DNA of 64,000 nt. It comes from Lepus europaeus. Its lineage: Eukaryota > Chordata > Mammalia > Lagomorpha > Leporidae. The stretch covers positions 61,844,468 to 61,908,467 of the forward strand of contig NC_084838.1 in the NCBI RefSeq assembly GCF_033115175.1. Reading direction: 5' to 3'. The notes under the pieces are model-generated. The model did not search any database and was not told the DNA's origin. It saw only the letters and a list, made by a program, of their open reading frames with translations. The translations under genes and the position numbers were made by a program. Below, piece after piece: positions 11,282 through 23,044 of the stretch (its first letter is position 1; each line of letters begins with the position of its first letter).

Positions 11282-12646
11282 TTTTTAAATTTTTTTTAAA
11301 CTTTTATTTAGTAAATATAAATTTCCAAAGAACAGTTTATGGATTACAATGGCTTTTCCCCCCCATAACTTCCCTCCCACCCTTAACTCTCCCATCTCCT
11401 GCTCCCTCTCCCATTCCATTCAAGATTCATTTTCAATTATCTTTATATACAGAGAATCGATTTAGTATATATTAAGTAAAGATTTCATCAGTTTGAACCC
11501 ACACAGAACATAAAGTGTAAAATAGTGTTTCAGTACTAGTTACAGCATTAATTCACATTGAACAACACATTAATGACAGAGATCCTACATGAGGAGTAAG
11601 TACACAGTGACTCCTGTTGTTGACTTAACAATTTGACACTCTTGTTTATGGCATCAGTAATCTCCCTAGGCTCATGAGTTGCCAAGGCTATGGAAGCCTT
11701 TTGAGTTTGCCAACTCCAATCTTAGTTAGACAAGGTCATAGTCAAAGTGGAAATTCTCTCCTCCCTTCAGAGAAAGGTACTTCCTTCTTTGATGGCCCTG
11801 TTCTTTCCACTGGGATCTCACTAGCAGAGATCTTACATTTAGGTCTTTTTTTTTTTTTTCCCAGAGTGTCATGGCTTTCCATGCCTAAAATACTCTCATG
11901 GGCTCTTCAGCCAGATCTGAATGCCTTAAGGGCTGATTCTGAGGCCAGAGTGCTGTTTAGAACATCTGCCATTCTATGAGTCTGCTTTGTATCCCACTTC
12001 CCATGTTGGATCGTTCTCTCCTTTTTTTTTTCTATCAGCTAGTATTAGCAGACACCAGTCTTGTTTATGTGATCTCTTTGACTCTTAGACCTATCAGTGT
12101 GATCAATTGTGAACTGAAATTGATCACTTGGACTAGTGAGGTGACATTGGTACATGCCACCTTGATGGGACTGAATTGGAATCCCCTGGCACATTTCTAA
12201 CTCCACCATTAGGGGCAAGTCAGCTTGAGCATGTCCCAAATTGTACATCTCCTCCCTCTCTTATTCCCACTCTTATATTTAACAGGGATCACTTTTCAGT
12301 TAAACACCTAAGAATAATTGTGTGTTAATTACAGAGTTCAACCAATAGTATTAAGTAGAACAAAGAAAAAAAATACTAAAAGGGATGAAGTATTAAATTG
12401 TACATCAGCAGTCAGGACAAGGGCTGATCAAGTCACTGTTTCTCATAGTGTCCGTTTCACTTCAACAGGTTTCCTTTTTGGTGCTTGGTTAGTTGTCACC
12501 GATCAGGGAGAACATATAATATTCGTCCCTTTGGGACTGGCTTAATTCACTCAGCATGATGTGTTCCAGATTCCTCCATTTTGCTGCAAATGACCGGATT
12601 TCATTGTTTTTGACTGCTGTATAGTATTCTATAGAGTACATGTCCC
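11282..12646 (-). mobile_element. L1 (LINE-1), 5'-truncated: end of ORF2 plus 3' UTR
   Basis: Left end is the L1 3' terminus in reverse: 'TTTATTTAGTAAATATAAAT', then a C-run and 'CTTCCCTCCCACCC' (the 3' UTR polypurine tract on the element strand). The 3' UTR runs to 12488. About 52 codons of the ORF2 C-terminus follow (12489-12646), ending in the typical 'SQSQRDEYY'-like tail of L1 ORF2 before a TAA stop. Imperfect direct repeats AGTGATG(C/T)AA lie at 11271-11280 and 12647-12656. Dead: no ORF1, endonuclease or reverse transcriptase. Confidence 0.9.
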
Positions 12647-12689
12647 AGTGATGTAAATTTTAAGTGTAATATAGTTTTACTCCTTTTAA

Positions 12690-12990
12690 AAAGATGCATT
12701 TACTTATTCCTTGGAAAGGCAGACAGAGTGAGACACAAACAGATCTTCTATCTGCTGGTTCACTCCCCAAATGTCCACAGCAGCCAGACCTAGGCCAGGA
12801 GCCAGGAATTCCATCCTGGTCTCTCACATAGTGGCAGGGACACAAGTACATGGGCCATCATCTGCTATTCTCCCAGGCTTATTATCAAGAAATCAGGTCA
12901 AAAGCAAGCAGGCAGAACTTAAACCAGCACTCCGATATGGTACGCTGGTGTTGCAAGCAGTGGCTAAACTCACTGTGCCATAATGCTGGC
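12690..12990 (-). mobile_element. CSINE, type C
   Basis: 'GGTTCACTCCCCAAATGTCC', 'GCCAGGAGCCAGGAATTCCAT', 'TAGTGGCAGGGACACAAGTA' and 'AGCAGTGGCTAAACTCACTG'. CCTTTTAA at 12682-12689 and 12991-12998 is a possible short TSD. It lies just beyond the truncated end of the L1. Confidence 0.85.
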
Positions 12991-12998
12991 CCTTTTAA

Positions 12999-15850
12999 GT
13001 CTATTTTTGCCGCCTGTCCTATATACTTTTGTTGCATTTTAATTTATTTATGTCCCTCCTTGCTTTGTCTCCCAAAATTCCACAGCCTACAAACGCATAT
13101 AACACATAGTAAGATGAAAGTAAAAGTGCAAAAGGTGAAAATGAACCAAGAGTGCTTAGGAATCAGGTTATGTCAAAAACATAGATCATGAACACCTCCT
13201 GTTCTAGGTGCTATGTTATGCCAAAGTCTATGGGGGGGAGTCTTGTTTTTAAACAACCCACTGCATTATGGAATTAAATTAAAAAGAATTATAAAAATTC
13301 AGAAGAAGCAAACCAATAATGATACAAATATTGTCAGAACCCCATGAAAGATAATCAGTCTCAACAATATCCTTACTTGACATCGAATTTCCGAAAACTT
13401 GTTTCCAATGCTGGCCTTCAACAAATATCAAAGGCATTCAACAGAATGTATTAAAATAAAAGGTGTGGTACTAGGTGCCACAACTACATGACTGAAGTAT
13501 ATTGATCTTGGAAGTCCAAGAGAACACAGACATAAATTTTAAAATATCAGGAAGAATACCATACATTATATTTCATAGAACAGTGCAACTCCAAATACCA
13601 CCAAAACACTGATTTGTAATGATATAGGTTGATTGACATATTTTTGTCTATTTTTTATATCTGCTAAAATATAATATTATGGGTTTAGAATGGAGAACAG
13701 TGTCTACATTTTTTATTAAAACTGTCATAGTGTTGTTTTAAGAATGCACACATATTTGAGTTGAGTAAGTATTTTCCAAAGCCCTGGAGTTTAAGTCCTT
13801 AATATTGTTTCTTTCAGAGATACCTATTAATTATAACAGTCCAGGAATCTAAAAGGTCAAAAGGATTTCATAGATGAGTTTATACAGATAAATGGGAGCT
13901 CACAAAGCTCCCATTAGTATGCACATAAAAAAAAAAGCAATGTGTTGTTCCATAAATACTTTAGATGATACAGGGACATATGAAAACACAGGATGTCTGG
14001 GAATGTCTACACTGGTGAAATCAATTGAGGTATGTTAGAGCAAGAGAATCCTTATGGCCTGCAGATAGCTAATTTGTAGCTGTTTCTGATTTGAAAACTG
14101 GAGTAGACTTTTAATTTATGATTGAAAAGATTAAGTTCACCTTTGAAAGCTTAGGTAAATTAGATTGCCCCCAAGTCACCCTTGAAAAGTACAATAACCA
14201 CCACCATCAGTTCAATTTGTAAAATGGATCCAATGAAAGAGTCGCTAGGGGCACATCATCACAAAGCTAGCCCTTAAATTAGGTATAAATAAGTACCACC
14301 AATACCTCCAGTAGGCAAATTAATTTAAAAGTGCAAGGATTTCTATCGAGCATTCTGTTCAAAAGTTCAACTCTACAATGCCAGCAGGACTTGCATAAAT
14401 GAATCAATTCTAAGACAGGGGTAGAAATGGAACAAAGATCACTCTTTTGTAATGGCTGGTATTTCTCTGTGCAAGATACTGGGACACCACTAAAGTGTGT
14501 CTCTCTAAAAGAACTTAGAGCCTCTAACTTCCTGATACTAGATACTGTATGTTAAAAAGGCCAGAGAAACCTGAAAGAGGATGAGTAATGTAATTTAAGT
14601 CTAACTTCTTAATTTCCTTCCATGCTCTAACAAAACCTTCGAGAAAGTTATGAGGAAAATAAGCCAGTTGTACAAAGATTTAGAAGGCAGCAATTGGGTC
14701 CATGAATTCTCATTAAATTAGTCCTATAAATCATATTCTATAGAATAACTCTGAAAAGCAAACCTTATCTTCTCCAGGAAAACCCTTTGTATATATTTAA
14801 AACCTCATAAGATTCTATTACTTATGCTGTATATTGTATTAAGTAAGCCCATTTAAAGCATACACTTTAGCTTCCTTAAGCCAATGTTTTTATAAGTTCA
14901 TGACCATGATAAAATATATTGCTTTTCAGTATAAATATCCTTTATGCCTATCATAACTATGTTCTACCAATTAAATTATACCAACATTTACAGGACAAGG
15001 TTCCCTAGAAACAGAATGTGTTTAATGCCTGCAGTGACACCTACTGGTCACAAAGCACTTAATTCTTAAGGATAACTTGAAAATAATAACATCTTAGGTC
15101 CACACTTTGATTCTCAAGTCTTGAATTCACCATCCACAGCAAATTCTTTCTTTTCATCAGCTACCTCATTTGGTAACTTTTTGATAATATAAGAGACACA
15201 CAAATAGCATGTTCTTTTAGAGAGTAAAGCTTTGTCATGCAGCAGTTTGTGTTATCTTTGCTGAATATGATGAAGAAATGTTCTTTTTGTTGGGCACAGA
15301 TTGTCACAAATCATTTCAATCACGCTTATGCAAAACCAGATGTCTCCTCTTACTTAAGATGCTCATAAAAGATGGTGTTTCTGACAATTGGAGAAGAAAA
15401 CGTAAGGGAAAGAAGCCTTGTACGTGAATTGTAGATGTATAGAACTGTCACCACTACTATTGTCCCTAAGAGCCCCTGGATATCTGTATGTTCCATATTG
15501 ATGCTGTGGTCCTTTCTTGGGGATATTGCTCACCTGATAGCTGCAAACTCTATCTGTTAATATCCTCAAGGCTGCCTTTCCCAGATACAATCCAATACCA
15601 CAGTTATATGTGCCATGTCTCTCATCACATGTCTTTTTCTCCATCACTCCTCTATAAAAATGCTATAAATTATTTAAAATCCTAAGAAGTTTTCCTGACC
15701 ACTCTACTACCAATTCTCTCCCTGCCTGTGAATTCTCATTTTTTCTTTTGGTCTTTATCCACTAAAAACACTGTGTGTGCTCACATTTAGTCCCTACTAT
15801 TATATTTATATAATAGAATCCATTTATGTATCATCCACAAAATGCTGAAA
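12999..15850. other. Unique AT-rich DNA
   Basis: 2.8 kb with no SINE or young L1. One 94-codon frame at 15363-15647 (minus) and other short frames show no protein motif. Confidence 0.45.
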
Positions 15851-15854
15851 AAAT

Positions 15855-15984
15855 GCTGCACTTGATGTAATGACTTTAATTTCATAATGACTCTTCAAGT
15901 TAGGTATTATGATCTATTTCTCAGATAAAGAAACTGACACTCAGAGAAATCAGATACCTGTTCATTGCAATAGACTGGCAAAAC
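15855..15984 (+). repeat. MIR-like relic
   Basis: 'TAATGACTCTTCAAGTTAGG', 'TATTTCTCAGATAAAGAAAC' and 'GACACTCAGAGAAATCAGA' match the MIR core order. The relic is cut off by the SINE that follows. Confidence 0.6.
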
Positions 15985-16270
15985 TGGGACAGACATTTGG
16001 TCTAAGAGTTAAGATGCTGGTTGGGATGCCCACAGTCCATACCAGAATGCTTCGGTTCAAGCCCCAGTTCCTCTCCCAGTTAGAGTTTGGTATACATGCT
16101 TGGGAAGTAGCAGGTGATGGCTCAAGTAATTTGGTTCCTGCCACCCACATGGGACGCCTGGGTTGTGTTCTTGGCAATGCAAGCATTTGGGGAATAAACC
16201 GGTAAATGGGAGCTCTCTCTGCCTCTGTCCTTCTGCTTCTTAAATAAATGAAATGGATATTTTTTTAAGA
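15985..16270 (+). mobile_element. CSINE, type C, old
   Basis: 'GACATTTGGTCTAAGAGTTA', 'CACCCACATGGGACGCCTGG', 'CAAGCATTTGGGGAATAAAC' and 'TTAAATAAATGAAATGG' tail. Strongly diverged, inserted in a MIR-like element. Confidence 0.78.
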
Positions 16271-16950
16271 GAACCTAACAAAGTTAAGATATTAAAGCAA
16301 ACCTGTCTTGAGTCCTAAACATCTCTTTTCATTATAATATGTGAGTGTGATATCTGGAAGTTCTTTGTATCCTATTTCCAGTCCTAGGAGCAGTGAGGAA
16401 CATCCCATCCTCTGTAGTCTGCCCCAATTCATTTACACAACGACAGCTTTCTAGAAAGTTAGGAAGCTTATATTAGTCAACAGAGTTTCAGCATATCCTC
16501 CTGCCTTTACCTAAGGTTAAGGTTCCTGACTGGTGAGGAACCTATGGTGATTTTATGGATGGTATCAGCTTCTGGACATAATGCCTGTCTTTTTGTCTCC
16601 TTACTGCTTGTGCAGTGGCTTACTGAGAGATTGTTCAACAAGACTGTCTCTCTATGCAATACTACAATTGTGGGTCAATCATCATGCATTTTTCCAAAAG
16701 ATACAATGTATAATACCCAGAATGAGCCCTCATGTAGGTTATGGACTCTGGGTGATGGTGATATGTCAATCAATGTAGGTTCATCAGTCCTAACATATGG
16801 ACAAAAACCAACAGAATTTCCTGTACTCGGATGTGAGATGTTGATAGTGGGGGAGATTGCGCTTATGTGGAGACAAGATTATCTGGGAACTCTGTATTTT
16901 CCATTCATTTTTCCTGGAACCTAAATATTTCTAAAAAATAAAGTTTATAA
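16271..16950. other. Unique DNA
   Basis: Holds a 126-codon frame (16544-16924, plus) starting at an ATG. It has no recognisable domain and codon use I would not call coding. An (AAC)n run follows at 16949-16968. Confidence 0.4.
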
Positions 16951-16969
16951 CAACAACAACAACAACAAA
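16949..16969. repeat. (AAC)6-7 microsatellite
   Basis: AACAACAAC run immediately before the next SINE. A similar AACAATAACAAAAAG follows that SINE, so the run is probably its duplicated target site. Confidence 0.85.
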
Positions 16970-16970
16970 G

Positions 16971-17283
16971 GGCCGGCACTGTGGTGCAGTGGGTTAACAC
17001 CCTGGCCTGAAGTACTGGCATCCCATGTGGGCGCTGGTTTGAAACCCAGCTGCTCCACTTCCAATCCAGCTCTCTGCTATGGCCTGGGAAAGCAGTAGAA
17101 GATGGCCCAAGTCCTTGGGCCCCTGCACCCGCGTGGGAGACCCGGAAAAAGCTCTTGGCTTCGGATCGGTGCAGCTCCGGCCGTTGCAGCCGATTGGGGA
17201 GTGAACCAGCGGATAGACCTCTCTCTCTCTCTGCCTCGCCTCTCTCTGTGTAACTCTTTCAAGTAAATAAATAAATCTGAAAA
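16971..17283 (+). mobile_element. CSINE, type B, well preserved
   Basis: 'GGCCGGCACTGTGGTGCAGT', 'GGGTTAACACCCTGGCCTGA', 'GATCGGTGCAGCTCCGGCC', 'AAGTAAATAAATAAATCTG'. Full length. The flanking AAC-rich sequences serve as an imperfect TSD. Confidence 0.93.
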
Positions 17284-17317
17284 AACAATAACAAAAAGCC
17301 CTCTAATGCCTGGGCCA

Positions 17318-17430
17318 TACCACAGACAGGTAATTCAGAATCTCTGGGAGTCAGACTTTAAATTGATGTATGTTTAAATTCCCCCAGGTGACTCTAACAT
17401 GCAGCCAGCATTGAAAACTGCTGAGCTAGT
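17318..17430 (+). repeat. MER5-like hAT MITE relic
   Basis: 'AATTCAGAATCTCTGGGAG', 'CCCCCAGGTGACTCTAACAT' and 'CATTGAAAACTGCTG' match the order and wording of the 3' half of MER5-type non-autonomous DNA transposons. These are old and immobile in mammals. Confidence 0.65.
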
Positions 17431-17812
17431 GTCTCCTGTATTTATGGAATGCCTTTATTAACCAGGTTGTCTGGTGATAGATGGGGACATGCTTTGTAAC
17501 TACATCATCTAACTGCATTTTCTCCATCCAACACCACTCTAGAGTCATCTCCATGGCAAGTCCTCAGTGTCAGCCACCTTTATAATGATAATAATAATAA
17601 CAAATGTTATATTGTATGTAAAACACATATAATAAATCCATGTTCCTGACAAGGAACCACATGTACACCTGACATAGCCCACATCACTCATATCATTTCT
17701 GGGTCTTTTTCCTATCATTCCCAGCATCTGACTTTTTCTCTGTGTAGTGGAAGATTAGAATTGCCAATAACTCCACTGTGGGTTTCATTTCTGCCTTCAG
17801 AAGTGTTCTTCT
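17431..17812. other. Unique DNA with short (AAT)n
   Basis: ATAATGATAATAATAATAA near 17582-17600; otherwise nothing recognised. Confidence 0.45.
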
Positions 17813-18168
17813 CGCCGGTGCCGCAGCTCAATAGGCTAATCCTTCGCCTGCAGCGCCGGCACACTGGGTTCTAGTCCCGGTCGGGGTACTGGATTCTGTC
17901 CCAGTTGCCCCTCTTCCAGGCCAGCTGTCTGCTGCGGCCTGGCAGTGCAGTGGAGGATGGCTCAAGTCCTTGGTCCCTGCACCCACATGGGAGACCAGGA
18001 GAAGCACCTGGCTTCTGGCTTCGGATCAGCATAGCGTGCTGGCCACAGTGCGCCAGCCGTAGCGGCCATTTGGGGGTGAACCAATGGAGGGAAGACCTTT
18101 CTCTCTGTCTCTCTCTCTCTCTCACTGTTTAACTCTGCCTGTCCAAAAAAAAAAAAAAAAAAAAAAAA
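17813..18168 (+). mobile_element. CSINE, type A with long poly(A)
   Basis: 'CGCCGGTGCCGCAGCTCAAT', 'GGCTAATCCTTCGCCTGCAG', 'GCGCCGGCACACTGGG' and a 24-nt uninterrupted A-tail at 18144-18168. The long pure tail indicates a young copy. Confidence 0.93.
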
Positions 18169-18201
18169 GAAGAAGAAGAAGAAGAAGAAGAAGAAGAAGA
18201 A
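18168..18201. repeat. (GAA)11 microsatellite at a SINE tail
   Basis: Eleven GAA units directly after the A-tail, the usual way an A-tail seeds a trinucleotide repeat. Confidence 0.95.
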
Positions 18202-18203
18202 AT

Positions 18204-18409
18204 CTCTCCTTAGTAAAGAGTTGGTCTTCTGTATATAAAGTCAATTAAAAACGATCTTAATGGAAAATGGAACAGGAGAGGGAGTGAGAGGTGGGATGGG
18301 AGTGTGGGTGGAAGGGTGGGAATGGGGGAAAGAAACACTATATCCCTAAAAGCTGTACATATGAAAATCTGTATTAATTAAATAAAAACCTTCACACAAA
18401 CAAACAAAA
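18204..18409 (+). mobile_element. L1 3' UTR end fragment
   Basis: 'TTGGTCTTCTGTATATAAAG', a G-rich part 'GGTGGGATGGGAGTGTGGG', 'ACACTATATCCCTAAAAGC', then 'AATTAAATAAAAACC' and an (AAAC)n tail. This is the same 3' UTR as the larger minus-strand copies, in the opposite orientation and from a diverged subfamily. About 200 bp only. Confidence 0.8.
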
Positions 18410-19192
18410 GATTGGAAGCTATTTGAGGACAGAAGATAGTCCTTATTTGTTTCTACCTCCTCATACAGTGCTTGATAAACCTTATCAAGATATTATTATA
18501 AGGAATGAGTTAACCTTCCACTTACCTTCCTGAGATTCTGAAGTATGTTTAAAGAGTTAACACTGCTGCCATTTTAGAAACATGCACTTGGGCTATTTTT
18601 CCCTTCCGTGACAATGAGAGTTTCCACTAAGTTATGCAAAAGCCTCACAGAACACTCTTGACCAAAGTCAAATTGTGAGAGAGTTACAGAAAGTATGTAG
18701 TAAGTTTAGGGTCATTTGTACCTCATTCTAAGCTATCAAATATGAACTCTGGGCTATAATATGTGATTGTATTAACTATTTCATTTGGGAATAAATAATA
18801 AATTACTCCTTAAGAGGAAAAGAGGTTCTTTTTTGAAAGTAAAACATGGGACCTGCTATTAAACCCTAATTTTGTCACCACTGAACTTTCTAATCATCTC
18901 CAAGTTACTTAATGTTCTCTGTAAACTACTTGTGGAGTTTATTATTGCATATTTTTTGCAATAAGATTTATGGGCCAGCAATAGGGCACATAACAATAAT
19001 GAAAATCACTATTATTGTTGTTATTGGCATTTTCTTTGTATCACCATAAAATTTTTTAAATGAGGATTTAGTCTACAATTCAAATATGACATTTGTCACC
19101 AATCTACATTGCATTTGAAAAAGCTGATAATCTGCTAGATCAGCCAATAGTCTTAAAATACAGCCTTTCATTCCCAGGTATATATTTTTTAG
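18410..19192. other. Unique AT-rich DNA
   Basis: No exon, RNA gene or young repeat recognised. Confidence 0.45.
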
Positions 19193-19203
19193 AAGAGAAT
19201 TGG

Positions 19204-19554
19204 GGGCTGGCGCCGCAGCCCAATAGGCTAATCCTCCACCTGCAGCGCCGGCACACCAGGTTCTAGTCCTGGTCAGGGCACCGGATTCTGTCCCGGTTGC
19301 CCCTCTTCCAGGCCAGCTCTCTGCTATGGCCCGGGAGTGCAGTGGAGGATGGCCCAAGTCCTTGGTCCCTGCACCCGCAAGGGAGACCAGGAGAAGCATC
19401 TGGCTCCTGGCTTCGGATCAGCGTGGTGCGCCAGCCTCAGCGGCCATTGGAGGGTGAACCAGTGGAAAAGGAAGACCTTTCTCTCTGTCAATCTCTCTCT
19501 CACTGTCCACTCTGCCTGTCAAAAAATTTTTAAAAAGATTAAAAAAAAAAAAAA
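19204..19554 (+). mobile_element. CSINE, type A, with TSD
   Basis: 'GGCTGGCGCCGCAGCCCAAT', 'GGCTAATCCTCCACCTGCAG', 'CTCTGCCTGTCAAAAAA' and an A-rich tail. AAGAGAATTGG flanks both sides (19193-19203 and 19555-19565). Confidence 0.93.
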
Positions 19555-19565
19555 AAGAGAATTGG

Positions 19566-20145
19566 CCATCATAGCTCAGAAAATATTTTGGCGGTGTCAG
19601 GACAGCTCTAATAAAGCAAATTATATGTATTTATCATCCATGCCAATCAGGTAATATCCAAATGTTCCACAGATGTTTTATGAGGAATGAGTGATCTTAG
19701 TTTAGCTTCACCTTTGCATCTATAGAATTTACACCAATATTCTAGTTCTGAGAGAGCCTTGTAATATCTGTCTCAGGAGTAGAAGAGAAAGTATAGGTCA
19801 GCTTCTCTTGATATAGAGCAATCAATCTTAGGATCAGATACTGCACATTTAATATGCCCACTGTTGTTTTGATGATCTCTAAGCAGAAGATTAATATTAT
19901 GGGATAGGAATGATGCAGTCAGACAGACCAGATGTTTATTTCTGTCTTCTTTTGGCTGTGATTGTTTAAATACAACCTAAAGAAAGGTTTAATGAATACT
20001 TGCTGTAGTGATGAAAGTTCCTGCAGTGGTTCCAGGTTTGCATTATTTGATTTGCATTTCAGCCTGATGTCAGGATGCTGGTGGGGGCCCATTAATGCCA
20101 TTTTATAATACATTTTCTATGTGCCTAATTTGGTATACATTTAAC
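19566..20145. other. Unique DNA
   Basis: Nothing recognised beyond short frames. Confidence 0.45.
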
Positions 20146-20177
20146 TGTGTGTGTATATATATATATACACACACACA
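20146..20177. repeat. (TG)n(TA)n(CA)n self-complementary microsatellite
   Basis: TGTGTGTG, then fourteen bases of alternating T and A, then CACACACACA. Positions 20146-20175 form a 30-bp perfect palindrome that can fold as a hairpin or cruciform. Confidence 0.95.
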
Positions 20178-20829
20178 TAAATGTTTGTGTTTGTTATTTA
20201 AGGTATTCCAAGAAAGGTTTAAAGCATTGAGACCATCTGATTTGCATTTTTCAACAAGAACCAACATTTGTATTTATTTATGGAAACATTTTTGGCATAA
20301 GACTTTCTACTAAATTATAATAAAAAGCTTTCTCTATCACCCTGGGGAATCTGGCAATCAGCCTACCTCCTACCCAGATCAGTCTTCCCCCACCCACTCT
20401 TGCGTTCTCCCACCCACTACACACATAACTTAAAGCTGTGCTCTTGCCTGGAGCTGGTGTTGAGGACCAAGAGAAAATTAACCAAGATGGTATGTGGGAA
20501 CATTGCTGTGAGTCCCTTGATCTATGAGGTCCCTGGAACTCACAGATTGATTATCTATCATTTCAGTGGCTCTATTTTCATTTCCTGTAAAACAGACACA
20601 ATATATTTTGCATTTATATTTAAAAATATAACAATATACAAGAAATGAGTTGAATACAATTATTCTCATGGCCTAAGGCTGAGAAAAACACATACCTATC
20701 ATTTTAAAACTTTTCTCCTCTACTCCCATCCAGTTTTTCAAGTCTAAACAGGATCAATTACTAGGCCTTCAAATAAACACTGTGATTAAAACATGAAAAT
20801 ATTATTACTACCACTAAGATAATAAGAAA
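20178..20829. other. Unique AT-rich DNA
   Basis: Nothing recognised. Confidence 0.4.
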
Positions 20830-21062
20830 AATAATGCACATATTGAATACTTAACTATCTTAAAAGCTATATTCTGACTTATATGTACACCTACTTTATA
20901 TCCATAATTTCATCTTACTGTCAAAATTCTAATAGGTGAGTATTACTATAGTGCCCATTTTATAGATGCTATATCTGAAAATTCAACAAGTTAATGTGAT
21001 TTGTCCAAGATCACATGATTCAAAAATGGGAAACAGGTAATATAACCCAAGAGTATCTTATT
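20830..21062 (+). repeat. MIR-like relic
   Basis: 'GGTGAGTATTACTATAGTGC', 'CCATTTTATAGATGCTATAT', 'GTGATTTGTCCAAGATCAC' and 'GGTAATATAACCCAAGAG' follow the complete 3' half of the MIR pattern. One of the clearer MIR copies here. Confidence 0.65.
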
Positions 21063-21123
21063 GAATTAATTTTTATTTAGATTGATTTATAATTTTTATT
21101 TTAAGAATAAATATCTCCCAATA

Positions 21124-21139
21124 ATAAGTCTGTATTCTT
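21124..21139. repeat. L1 target-site duplication, left
   Basis: ATAAGTCTGTATTCTT; matches 21829-21844 with one difference. Confidence 0.75.
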
Positions 21140-21480
21140 TTTTTTCCTGCAATGCATTTATTTATTTCTTTTATTTCTTTTTTTATTTAATGAATATAAA
21201 TTTCCAAAGTACAGCTTATGGATTACAATGGCTCCCCCCCCCATAACTTCCCTCCCACCCGCAACCCTCCCCTTTCCCACTCACTCTCCCCTTCCATTCA
21301 CATCAAGATTCATTTTCAGTTCTCTTTATATACAGAAAATCAGTTTGGTATATATAAAGATTTCAACAGTTTGCCCTCACATAGCAACACAAAGTGAAAA
21401 AATAATGTTGGAGTACTAGTTATAGCATTAAATAACAGTGTACAGCACATTAATGACAGAGATCATGCATGATATTTTTT
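21140..21480 (-). mobile_element. L1 3' UTR fragment a
   Basis: T-rich start (element A-tail), 'TTTAATGAATATAAATTTCC', a nine-base C-run, 'TTCCCTCCCACCCGCAACC' and on to 'ATTAATGACAGAGATCATGC'. This is the extreme 3' part of the same L1 family as at 11282 and 24831. Confidence 0.85.
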
Positions 21481-21535
21481 AAAAAAGATTGATTAATTTT
21501 CTATGTAATTTCCAATTTAACACTAAAGTTTTTTT

Positions 21536-21828
21536 TTCATTTTCAATTATCTTTATATACAGAAGATCGATTCACTATATACTAAGTAAAGATTTCATCA
21601 GTTTGCACCCACACATAAACACAAAGTGTAAAAATACTGTTTCAGTACTAGCTATATCATTACTTCACATTGGACAACCCATTAAGGACAAATCCCACAT
21701 GGGACGTAAGTACACAGTGACTCCTGCTGTTGATTTAACAATTTGACACTCTTGTTTATGGTGTCAGTAATCTCCCTAGGCTCTAGTCATGATTTGCCGA
21801 GGCTATGGAAGCCTTTAGGGTTCGCCGA
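21536..21828 (-). mobile_element. L1 3' UTR fragment b, overlapping fragment a in content
   Basis: Starts within the 3' UTR ('TCAATTATCTTTATATACAG') rather than at its end and runs further toward ORF2 than fragment a. Fragments a and b share the part from 'TTTATATACAGA' to the 'CATTAATGACAGAGATC' equivalent. They lie in the same orientation, 55 bp apart, inside one TSD pair. Confidence 0.85.
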
Positions 21829-21844
21829 TAAGTCTATATTCTTA
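21829..21844. repeat. L1 target-site duplication, right
   Basis: ATAAGTCTATATTCTT; partner of 21124-21139. Confidence 0.75.
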
Positions 21845-22020
21845 AGTACTAACCACCCTTGTATGCTATTAATAGTAATGAGGACAAGTGTACATATATT
21901 TTCCCATTGGTTGATCATTAATTGTGTTCAATTATATTAATGCTTTAATATGTCAGTTAATCTATATGTCCCTACAAATTGGGAATTTTTTTTAAATAAC
22001 AGGATCTTTAAAAATTATTC

Positions 22021-22348
22021 TAATAAGCTTATTTTTGTTTTATTTGAAAGGCAGAGAGACAGAAGTAGAGAGACATTGAGACACAGAGAGATTTTCCAAC
22101 TGCTGGTTCACTCCTCAAATGTCCACAATAACCAAGGCTGAAACCAGGAATTGAGAACTCAATTTGTATCTTCTACAGATGTGGAAGGAACACAATTATT
22201 TGAGCTACTATCTGCTGCCTCCCATGGTGTGCATTAGTAGGTAACTGGTCAGAGCTGGAAGAACCTGGACTCTGACCTCACCTTCCCTTATTACGTAATG
22301 CAGGTGTCCAAGCAGGCTTCTTAACGCAGCATCAAATACTTACCTCCA
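22021..22348 (-). mobile_element. CSINE, type C, old
   Basis: 'TATTTGAAAGGCAGAGAGAC', 'GCTGGTTCACTCCTCAAATG', 'GGTGTGCATTAGTAGGTAAC' and 'AATGCAGGTGTCCAAGCAGG'. Full length but diverged. Confidence 0.85.
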
Positions 22349-22694
22349 GGAGGGCATTATAACACATAGGACCTTTTATCTGCCCATATTGATATGTATT
22401 AAGAGGTGTCTTCTGACTAAATGTCCCTGCTGGCATCCATTTCTTCAATAAATTGATAAGATCAAGAACTTCCAAGCAAGATACCAAAATATACAGATGC
22501 CTAACCCTTTACATAAAATTATGGTGTATGTGCTAGAACCTGTATATGTCTTCTCATATACCGCAAATTATTTCTGGATCACTTACGGTACCTAATACAA
22601 TGTACTGCTACATAAATAGTTGTTATACTCTATTGTTTTGAGAGTGACAAGAAAAAAATAAATCAAAAGATATGCATCTTTAGGCTGGAAATTA
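22349..22694. other. Unique DNA
   Basis: Nothing recognised. Confidence 0.4.
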
Positions 22695-22700
22695 CAAGAT

Positions 22701-23038
22701 TTTTTTTTTCCTTTTTTTAAGATTTTTAAAATTTATTTGAGAGGCAGAGTTAGAGACAGAGGGAGAGACAAAGAGAAAGGTCTTCCATCTGCTGGGTAAC
22801 TCCCCAAATAGCCGCAATGGCCGGAGCTTAGCTGATTCAAGGCCAGGAGCCAGGAACTTCTCCCAGGTCTCCCACGTGGGTGCGGGGGCCCAAGCACTTG
22901 GGCCATATAACACTGCTTTCCCAGGCCATAGCAGAGAGCTGGATTGGAAGAGGAGCACCTGGACCACAAACTGGAGCCCAAATGGGATGCAGGTGCCATA
23001 GGTGGAGATTTAGCCCACTATACCACAGTGCTGGCCCC
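22701..23038 (-). mobile_element. CSINE, type B
   Basis: T-run, 'TTTGAGAGGCAGAGTTAGAG', 'GCCGCAATGGCCGGAGCTTA', 'CTCCCACGTGGGTGCGGGGG', 'CCACAGTGCTGGCCCC'. A short CAAGAT repeat flanks it (22695-22700, 23039-23044). Confidence 0.92.
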
Positions 23039-23044
23039 AAGATA

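Noticed and set aside
16544..16924. 126-codon plus-strand frame
   Set aside because: No motif and no gene context; overlapping second frame of 65 codons; treated as chance.
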